Shown here: positions 1 to 6,800 of the stretch, in pieces
Layout: the number at the start of each line of letters is the position of its first letter
How positions within the stretch are numbered: position 1 is the stretch's first letter
DNA from: DHVE2 group archaeon
GTDB taxonomy: Archaea; Thermoplasmatota; Thermoplasmata; Thermoplasmatales; Aciduliprofundaceae
Reading direction: 5' to 3'
DNA: 6,979 nt
Assembly: GCA_027056155.1 (NCBI GenBank)
Contig: JALULR010000204.1
Coordinates: 1-6,979 of the forward strand
The notes under the pieces: model-generated
Told to the model about the DNA's origin: nothing
What the model saw: the letters and a program-made list of their open reading frames with translations, nothing else
Database searches by the model: none
Translations under genes and position numbers: made by a program

Positions 1-24
1 AATTAAAAAAGATAAGAAAGAGTG
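1..24 (-). terminator. T-rich archaeal terminator of gene B
   Basis: After the TAG stop (25-27) the minus strand is pyrimidine-rich, with CTTTC and then a run of six T (5-10). It resembles the tract after gene A and would end the gene B transcript; the window stops here, so its full extent is unknown. Confidence 0.5.
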
Positions 25-3000
25 CTATTTCTTTGTGTTTCTTCTCCGATATAGCACTAAAAGTGCCACAAAAGCCAGAACCGCAAATGGCAGGCTATTA
101 AATTCGGGAACATTGGTAGACGAGCACTGCTGCGCCCAGTAATCATGCTCACTTCCGCCTCCAATTGCGTATGGCCCAGTGCCGGAGTAGTCGCTCCAGC
201 AGTTACCCTCCGAGGACGAGTTCCAGCGGTTAGTGTACTCTGTTGAAGAGTCATCGTATCCCTGCGTGTTGTTGTTATGATTGTTTATAAATATGTTTTT
301 GGTCACTAAGAATTCATTCGAGCTCGTCAGAGCAACTCCGTATTCTGTGTTATTCTTGAACGTGTTGTTGTATATTAACCCGTATCCGCCTCCGTTGTCG
401 GTGTTGCTCATCCAAATGCCTTCACCTTTGTTCTTATAGAATGTACTGTACTCAACATTAACGCTATGGGAGTCAGATACGAATATCCCGCTAAGCTGAT
501 TTTCACTGCAGTTAGCATACTCTATGTCTATATACTGCGTGTTGGTGATATCAATGCCGTCTCCTTTGTTGCTCTGGAACAATGAGCGATATACATCTAT
601 ATCCCATGAATTATAGACTCGCAGCCCGTCACCATCGTTGCCGTATGAGGTACTGAAGTATATACCCATCTTCTCTCCAGAATAGTTGTAAATAATTATA
701 CCAGAGTTGCTGTGGTATATATCACTGCTACTTCCGCCGGTGGTGGTAGCCATAATTACGTTCTCCATTGCAAAGTATATTGGTCCTGTAAGATTACCAA
801 CATAAATACCGTATCCATTATTGTTGTTATCAATGCTCCATGACGCCATCACGTATGGATACGCTGAGCTACCGTCCCCTGCGGCTATGCCGTGGTTCCA
901 GTCCAGTTCTCCCTGATTATCAATTCTTATTGGATTGCTTGGTATGTTTTTGTACGGATAACCATCTTTGTTTGAGCCGCCGTATATGTGATATGGATAT
1001 TTTACTATATTCGGATTTGCATACTCAGTATTAGTGTCATTGTTAAGCGCCCAGTCGTTCCAGTAATTGCCGTAAGAGGAGCCATTCCAATCGTTGTCTC
1101 CATTATCATACGCCTGATAGTATCCTTTCGCAAAGGTGCTGTATGTATGGTTGTTGTGATAGAATATATTGCCCGTAATTTCATTGTTATTAGAACTATC
1201 TAATTCTATGCCGTATCCCTTGTTATATGCAATTCCATTGTCGTATATTTCAATGCCACTGGAATCACGCACATATATTCCCTCTGTATTGCCAAATATC
1301 TGGTTATATCGCACCTGAATGCTTCCCAGATACGATGAGGAATGGTCATTTATATATATGCCGCTTGCACTGCTCGCAAGACTCTTTGATATGCTGTTAT
1401 ACTGCACTATACCCAATCCATTTTGAGATGAGTATATCTCTATTCCCGCTATTTCATTTGAGCCAGTAATGATATTATGGTCAATGCTGAAATATGGTGT
1501 CTGCGAGATTCTTATTCCCACATAATAACAATTTATTATCTGGGACTTTGTAACCTTCACTGTGGCGGTATCGTTGAACAGGTATACGCCATCGCCATGG
1601 TCTCCACTTTCTGTACGTACGTTATTTATGATTACATAGTTGTGGTGAATGTTCATTACGTTTATTGTAGCTATATTAATTCCAACTTCTGTAACGTTCC
1701 ATCCTATTACGAGGTATTCGTCGCTCATGCTTCCGGAGCCGCCAATTATTCCCGACCACACGCCATGGTACGGCGCTTTGTTGAGGTATTCATCACCGTC
1801 TATAACGAGCGGGTGTGATATATGCACCCATTTTACAGGATGCGCATCAACGATACCGCCGCTACCCTCAGCAGTATATGCCCAGTCAATCACTCCGTCA
1901 TTATCAAAGTCATTGGTATTGTTGTTATTTACCCAGTCGTAATACATGTTTTCCCATATATGGTTGGACGATTCAGCGGAGTATACCTGTATGTGACTGG
2001 ATGAATATATGCCAGTGGCCCCGTTGTTTTCGTAGAATATACTTTCAGAAACATTGGACCCGGAAGTGCCCGTACCAAAGCGCACGCCCCAGCGAGTGTT
2101 TTTGTAAAACGAAGAATATGATATATCAACATCTCCGTAGTCTTCTGCGTCCACACCAACATCGTTATTTGATACACTCAAGTATTCCCCTATAACAGTG
2201 CCCATTGTTATATACATCCCGCCATGACTGTGTGAATCAATTGTTGTATTTTCAACATACACATCTGGCTCATATGCGCCCGGGTAATCGAAAAGACCTA
2301 TTCCTGCAAGATTGTTGTGGATATAGCTGTTGTTTATTAGAAATATTGGCTCATTGGTTTCTCCTACATCACCTCTCACATAAATTCCGTAGTTAGCGCA
2401 GCCGTATATACTCAGGTTTGTAAGTATCATATGCGCATTATGCCCGGTCATGTTATCCACGATGCCTATCCCAGAGCGTACAATGTCTGTATAGCCTTGG
2501 TCATTTTTAACAACATCATGAACAACCAGACCATCTACAATCAGGTATCTATATCCAAGACTGTTGTTTAGCATCAGTCCATATCCATCTTTCGTAGTGT
2601 ATCCGCCCATATCCCTAACGCCGGTTAGGTTCCATCCTGATATTATGTACGGATACTCCTGAGTTCCTAAGCCTCCGACTACTCCTCCGTTCATCACGCT
2701 GAACGTTACGTTATCATCGTTTGAATGCTTGTTTAAATTTACTTCAATTGGATTATGTGGCACACCCTTCACGGGGTTGTCATCCTTTGCGCCGTCGCTT
2801 CCCCCTATTGAATAGGGTATGCCTATTTTCATGGTAGATGTGTTGTAATTTGTTTCGTTGTTTTCCGCAAGGTCGTACCAGAAATTCTCATTCCAGGTAA
2901 CTCCAGAGCAGCCTGTTTGAGATGCTTGACTCTTGCTACTGTTAAAATATCCATTGGTACCATAATTTTTGTAAAACACATTATTGTATATTTTAATACT

Positions 3001-3729
3001 ATCCGTGGTAGAGCTTAGCTGTATCCCTTCATAAAGGTTATTAGATATGCCATTATAGTGTATGTACATTGTTTTACCGCTTCCAGCGCCAGAGGAGGTC
3101 ATTTGAATACCAACATGGTTATTAAATATCATGTTTTTATAAATACTTGTCAAACCCGTGGTGGAAGACACATATATACCACCTCTGCCATTTAAGAAAA
3201 TTCTATTGCCTCTTCCCTGCGTGTCTGCGTCTATGTATATTGACTGAGCGGTCACAGTTGATATATGCAATCCCGCCGCAAGGTTATGATGCAGGGAATT
3301 AGCCAATATATCTATTGTATATGCCTTTAAATTATAAAGTACCAATCCAGAGTTTGGGGCGCTCGGTGAGTAATCCCCGCCGCTTGCGTTGAAAACCTCG
3401 CAATTCATTATTGTGAAATTCTTCGTTGTTCCTGTGATGTATATCCCGTATCCCGCATTTTTACCGTCGATTATTAACCCGGATATTATATACGGATCGT
3501 CAGCGGTTCCGCTACCACCGGTTACACCATTCGCCGAGGTAAAATCTGCATCGCTCGTTATTTTCACAGGATCGTGGTTCGGCTTAGGAAATTTATAGTC
3601 ATCACGCACAGTAATCTCTTCCGCATTTTTGCTCTGCATTCCTGAGTGCATAGTCGCTACAAACCATGCACTAAATACCAAGTCCAGCACTACAATTATA
3701 ACAATCAGGCTCCTCTTGCTCCATTTCAT
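25..3729 (-). CDS. Giant secreted parallel beta-helix surface protein, four-block, with C-terminal sorting-like anchor (gene B)
   Basis: This gene encodes a protein of 1234 residues if it starts at the ATG at 3727-3729. That start has a GGTG ribosome-binding site 6 nt upstream and a TATA box about 35 nt upstream; an in-frame ATG at 3783 lies upstream of the TATA box and is unlikely to be used. The N-terminus (MKWSKR followed by about 20 hydrophobic residues) is a signal peptide or an uncleaved membrane anchor; no clear A-x-A cleavage site is visible. The rest is four beta-helix blocks rich in Asn, Gly, Tyr, Ser and Ile, with repeated patterns such as 'NNxFYxNxxxGIxIxxS' typical of PbH1/NosD-like folds. 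The tail has VPEF, a hydrophobic stretch and RRR. About thirty NxS/T sequons suggest possible N-glycosylation. No lyase or hydrolase active site is recognisable. The likely role is an extracellular structural protein, adhesin or ligand binder; the exact function is unknown. The fold assignment is strong and the function weak. Confidence 0.93.
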   Translation of the reverse strand: MKWSKRSLIVIIVVLDLVFSAWFVATMHSGMQSKNAEEITVRDDYKFPKPNHDPVKITSDADFTSANGVTGGSGTADDPYIISGLIIDGKNAGYGIYITGTTKNFTIMNCEVFNASGGDYSPSAPNSGLVLYNLKAYTIDILANSLHHNLAAGLHISTVTAQSIYIDADTQGRGNRIFLNGRGGIYVSSTTGLTSIYKNMIFNNHVGIQMTSSGAGSGKTMYIHYNGISNNLYEGIQLSSTTDSIKIYNNVFYKNYGTNGYFNSSKSQASQTGCSGVTWNENFWYDLAENNETNYNTSTMKIGIPYSIGGSDGAKDDNPVKGVPHNPIEVNLNKHSNDDNVTFSVMNGGVVGGLGTQEYPYIISGWNLTGVRDMGGYTTKDGYGLMLNNSLGYRYLIVDGLVVHDVVKNDQGYTDIVRSGIGIVDNMTGHNAHMILTNLSIYGCANYGIYVRGDVGETNEPIFLINNSYIHNNLAGIGLFDYPGAYEPDVYVENTTIDSHSHGGMYITMGTVIGEYLSVSNNDVGVDAEDYGDVDISYSSFYKNTRWGVRFGTGTSGSNVSESIFYENNGATGIYSSSHIQVYSAESSNHIWENMYYDWVNNNNTNDFDNDGVIDWAYTAEGSGGIVDAHPVKWVHISHPLVIDGDEYLNKAPYHGVWSGIIGGSGSMSDEYLVIGWNVTEVGINIATINVMNIHHNYVIINNVRTESGDHGDGVYLFNDTATVKVTKSQIINCYYVGIRISQTPYFSIDHNIITGSNEIAGIEIYSSQNGLGIVQYNSISKSLASSASGIYINDHSSSYLGSIQVRYNQIFGNTEGIYVRDSSGIEIYDNGIAYNKGYGIELDSSNNNEITGNIFYHNNHTYSTFAKGYYQAYDNGDNDWNGSSYGNYWNDWALNNDTNTEYANPNIVKYPYHIYGGSNKDGYPYKNIPSNPIRIDNQGELDWNHGIAAGDGSSAYPYVMASWSIDNNNNGYGIYVGNLTGPIYFAMENVIMATTTGGSSSDIYHSNSGIIIYNYSGEKMGIYFSTSYGNDGDGLRVYNSWDIDVYRSLFQSNKGDGIDITNTQYIDIEYANCSENQLSGIFVSDSHSVNVEYSTFYKNKGEGIWMSNTDNGGGYGLIYNNTFKNNTEYGVALTSSNEFLVTKNIFINNHNNNTQGYDDSSTEYTNRWNSSSEGNCWSDYSGTGPYAIGGGSEHDYWAQQCSSTNVPEFNSLPFAVLAFVALLVLYRRRNTKK
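28..111 (-). other. C-terminal sorting-like anchor of gene B (VPEF, hydrophobic segment, RRR)
   Basis: The last 28 residues comprise VPEF, a short polar-to-hydrophobic turn (NSLP), about 15 hydrophobic residues and the basic end RRRNTKK. This three-part plan matches archaeal C-terminal sorting signals, most closely the PEF-CTERM class handled by archaeosortases. No archaeosortase gene is in the window, so a simple membrane anchor remains possible. Confidence 0.72.
124..936 (-). repeat. Gene B block 4 (about 271 residues)
   Basis: The block opens with NPIRIDNQGELDWNHG and the cap AGDGSSAYPYVMASW, then GYGIYVGNLTG. Coils include SGIIIYN, DGLRVYNS, DGIDITN, SGIFVSDS and EGIWMSN. The closing cap reads GNCWSDYSGTG, with Cys in place of the Tyr or Phe of other blocks, and a second Cys follows 25 residues later. 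Confidence 0.75.
937..1815 (-). repeat. Gene B block 3 (about 293 residues)
   Basis: The block opens with HPLVIDG and the cap GGSGSMSDEYLVIGWNVTE; the usual GYGI strand after the cap is replaced by INIATINV. The coils are very regular (VGIRISQ, AGIEIYSS, SGIYIND, EGIYVRDSSGIEIYDN, YGIELDSSNNNEITGN). The closing cap is YDNGDNDWNGSSYGNYWNDW, the most canonical NosD-like cap in the window. The acidic loop present in the partner block of gene A is lost here (DTNTEYANPN). Confidence 0.75.
1816..2754 (-). repeat. Gene B block 2 (about 313 residues)
   Basis: This is the longest block. It opens with NPIEVN, then GGLGTQEYPYIISGWNLTG and, after an insertion, GYGLMLNN. Coils include YGIYVRG, AGIGLFD and GGMYITM. 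The closing cap is MYYDWVNNNNTN, followed directly by the acidic loop DFDNDGVIDW (about 1882-1911), resembling a calcium-binding DxDxDGxxD loop, and the exit sequence HPVKWVH. Confidence 0.75.
2755..3573 (-). repeat. Gene B block 1 (about 273 residues)
   Basis: The block opens with DPVKITSDADF, then the cap GGSGTADDPYIISGLIIDG and GYGIYI. Beta-helix coils with GLHIS, GGIYVSS, VGIQMTS and EGIQLSS follow. It closes with ENFWYDLAENNETNYN and IPYSIGG. There is no DxDxDG loop. A lone Cys sits just before the closing cap (QTGCSG). Confidence 0.75.
3640..3729 (-). other. N-terminal signal peptide or membrane anchor of gene B
   Basis: The first 30 residues from the chosen start have a basic n-region (K2, K5, R6) and a hydrophobic core (SLIVIIVVLDLVFSAWFVAT) followed by MHSG. 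This is the layout of a Sec signal. An Asp sits within the core, and no convincing signal peptidase I site follows, so retention as an N-terminal anchor is possible. Starting at the upstream ATG would add 18 mostly hydrophobic residues before the basic region, which fits a signal peptide less well. Confidence 0.75.
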
Positions 3730-3735
3730 ATTAAA

Positions 3736-3739
3736 CACC
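3736..3739 (-). promoter_or_regulatory. Shine-Dalgarno site (GGTG) that decides the start of gene B
   Basis: GGTG lies 6 nt before the ATG at 3727-3729. Neither of the in-frame ATGs at 3745-3747 and 3781-3783 has a comparable site in front. This, with the TATA box placement, supports the shorter protein. Confidence 0.6.
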
Positions 3740-3760
3740 AGCGTCATGTATGTAAATAAC

Positions 3761-3777
3761 ATATATATAATTGTTTG
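3761..3777 (-). promoter_or_regulatory. Archaeal promoter of gene B: BRE-like element and TATA box
   Basis: Read on the minus strand, CAAACAA (3771-3777) is followed directly by TTATATATAT (3761-3770). This fits a TFB-recognition element next to a TATA box. Transcription would be expected to start about 25 nt downstream, near 3740, leaving a leader of roughly 10 nt before the ATG at 3729. The call rests on sequence pattern and spacing only. Confidence 0.6.
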
Positions 3778-3789
3778 ATGCATGCATCA
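3776..3789. promoter_or_regulatory. Perfect 14-bp palindrome, candidate operator
   Basis: TGATGCATGCATCA reads the same on both strands. It ends against the BRE-like element of gene B, in the only gap between the two genes. Its position suits a dimeric DNA-binding regulator that would interfere with or assist TFB/TBP loading. It has no loop, so it is not a conventional hairpin. No regulator is encoded in the window. Confidence 0.4.
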
Positions 3790-3807
3790 TTTGATACTTA
3801 GAATTAC

Positions 3808-3824
3808 TTAAAAAATAATAAAAA
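3808..3824 (-). terminator. T-rich archaeal terminator of gene A
   Basis: Directly after the TAA stop and one C, the minus strand reads TTTTTATTATTTTTTAA. Archaeal RNA polymerase commonly terminates at such T-rich tracts without a stem-loop. Read-through into gene B cannot be excluded. Confidence 0.55.
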
Positions 3825-3825
3825 G

Positions 3826-6800
3826 TTAGTGGTGTCTCCTCCGAAATATTGCAAGTCCGAGGAGGAGTGCAATAGCAACAAAGATGTAACTGTGAAGCTC
3901 GGGCACAAAATTGCATGTGGGCTGGTAATCTTTTGAGTTCCCGCCAGCGATGTCATAAGCGCCTGTACCCGAGTAATCGCTCCAGCAGTTGCCCTGCGTT
4001 GATGTGTTCCATAGGTTCTTGTACTGTGGTGAATCATCGTATGCCTGTATATGGTGCGGATCGTAATTTCCGTCTCCAGAGGAGCCATTGTTCCTGTCGA
4101 AGATGTTGTTGTATATGACAAAGCCAGTAGATTCCACCATGCTCACGCCATACTTTGTATTCAATCGCAGAGTGTTATTTACAATCTTTCCATAATTTGT
4201 ATTCGTGATATCCGTTTGTTCTATATTTATCCCACTAAATCCATTTTTATACATCGTGCTATTTTCAATGTCTATATCGTATGAGGCATAAGCATCGAAT
4301 CCCTGATACATGTTCTCGCTCATGTTTGAGTAAAAGGCCTCAACATATTGACTCCAGAACGCTATTGCTCCGTGCTGCCTATTATTTATGAGAGTTGCGT
4401 TATTGAGCGTTACACTGTATGAATAAGCCACACGCACACCGCTATACTGATTATTCTCCGAAATAACATTATCCACGGTAAACCACCGTGGCGCCATTTG
4501 ATAAATATATATACCTATGGCAGATGTCTGATTTACCATGCAATGGTCTATTTTGATATACATATTGCCGGATATATTTGCCATATAAATTCCATTATCG
4601 CTTCCACCTTCTATCTTCCAGCCCACTACGAGATAGGGATAATCAATGCTTCCATCGCCTCCAATGTACCCATGTGCCCAGTTCAGCTCATTAACATTTT
4701 CAATCTTTATAGCATTTCTTTGCATGAATAAAAGTGGATAATTATCGTCTACAGTTCCTCCTGCGATGCGGTATTTGTAATCGATTACATCATCGTGGTT
4801 GTTATCATTGCTCATGTTGTTCATTGAGAAGTCATGCCAGTAATTACCACTAGTGGTTGAGTTCCAGTGATTGTTTCCGTTGTCGTATGCTTGGCTGTTC
4901 TCTGGAGAATATGATGTTTTTGTATAATTGTTGTAGTAGAATGCATTTCCGTAAATTCGATTGCCATTGCTATTTTTTAACATTACTCCGTAGTTTGTGT
5001 TGTACGAAAAGCCATTATTTGTTATGGCATTATTAAATAATTTATGCCCGTATAAACCAATGCTATTCCCGAAGATGTAGTTGTCGTAAATAAACAGAGA
5101 GTTTGGACCAAAGTATGAGGATACACTCAATCCGTTTTTATGATTTTCGTAAATCATATTTTCATATACTTCTGCCAATGCACCAGATATATTGAGGTCG
5201 CAGGTTATATTTATTCCATAATTGTTGGCGTATGCTCTCGTATATGCTACATACACAGTAGGCACCACTTCAATGTCAATTCCTGCTTTAGCATTATTGT
5301 AAGCAGTGCTCCACACAATATTGGCAGTGTCCACATACTCAACATACATGCCTTCCGAGGAGCCGGTGATATTCACATCGTATATATTGACGTGTTGTGT
5401 GAAATTGCCACTGATGTAAAGTCCATACTTATTTCCTCCGTTATCTGTGTAATTTGCCATATTGCGCCAGCCAATGATGTAATAGTTGCCATTATATCCC
5501 GATAGCCCGTATGCCGTGCCGCGGGTGGTTATGACGCCCACATTATTCTGGTCAAAATACATCATTCCGGGGCTTAGTTTTTCTTTATATACTCCGTAAT
5601 ATCCATCGTAATATTCGCTCACCAACCAGAAATCAACCCACCGCCTTGGCGCGCTATCCACGATGTTACCACCATCTAATTTGTAGCCCCAGTCGATTAT
5701 TCCATCTCTATCCATATCATTTGATTTGTTGTTATTTACCCAGTCGTGGTAGTAATTTCCCCTCTGATGTGTGAATACATCATAATTGCTGAAATTGCTG
5801 TATTTTGCCGCATAAATCTGCACATATCCCGGGTTAAACGAGCTCCCAGAGTCGTGGTTTTTATAAAATATATTATCTGCAATGCTCATATTTGAATACA
5901 TGTTGTTTGGCAAATTTATTGCATAGTTTGAGTTTTGGAAGAATGAATTGTAATCTACCCACAAAAATATGTCGCTCAATCCTGACGGCATATTTATGCC
6001 CATGTTATTGTACGCGATTATGTTGTTGAATAAACCCAAATCTAAATCATCACCTCCGAGAAACACGCCCCAGTGGCCCTGATGCTCGATTGTGCTGTTG
6101 AACATAATCACGTTATTATCATTCCGATACACAAAAAGCCCCGTAGAGCCGCTTGCACCGTCATGGATCCATGTATCATCTATTGTCGCATTAGTAATTG
6201 CATGGTCTATACCTATCCCATTTGCGTGACAGTTGTATATGTCCATGTGTGATATGTAAATGGTATTTGCATATGTATTATTCAACGCCACGCCGTTTCC
6301 CTGCTTCCACCATGGCATAGTAGAGCCGAGAGTTGTCACATTGTGTATAATCAATCCATCAATTCTCAATTTAATATGTCCATTATCAATATTATTCAAT
6401 AATAATCCGTATCCTGTGGGTGCACCCGCATTAGTGCCATTAATTTCCAGACCGGTAATGACATCTTCTCTTCGATCATTCCACCCGACATAACCTATTG
6501 ACGGGTTTAATACTGCCCGAGATACGCCACCTATATCACTTATATTAACTGCGTCATGGTGAAAGCCCTTCACTGAGTATGGGTCGTAATTACGCGCCAG
6601 AGAGTAATCTTTTGCGTCCAAAATTGGATATGCCCACGGAATAAAGTAGGTATGTCCATTCGAATTTTTGTTATAGTTAGTATTGTTATTTTCCGCCCAA
6701 TCATACCAGAAATTACCCACACAGTGATCGGGGTTGGAATCGTATAAATACCACTGTATACCCGATGAGGCGTCCTGTGTGGCCTGCGGGTGCGTAGAAT

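Noticed and set aside
1477..1818. Open frame on the plus strand of 113 codons
   Set aside because: It lies wholly inside gene B antisense to clear beta-helix coding sequence, has a Cys- and His-rich unpatterned translation, and no promoter or ribosome-binding site of its own. The other plus-strand frames (for example 5140-5505 and 840-1203) are rejected for the same reason.
1882..1911. Dockerin domain
   Set aside because: There is only one acidic loop at each site, without the paired loop-helix repeats a dockerin requires.
3730..3783. Longer N-terminus for gene B starting at the ATG at 3781-3783
   Set aside because: The extension would contain the TATA box and SD site, lacks an SD site of its own, and would put a second hydrophobic stretch before the basic n-region of the signal.
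3804..4121. Minus-strand open frame of 105 codons overlapping the end of gene A
   Set aside because: It is a shifted frame of gene A's low-complexity codons. The true frame carries the repeats, the cap and the sorting-like tail. The same applies to the shifted frame at 6570-6908.
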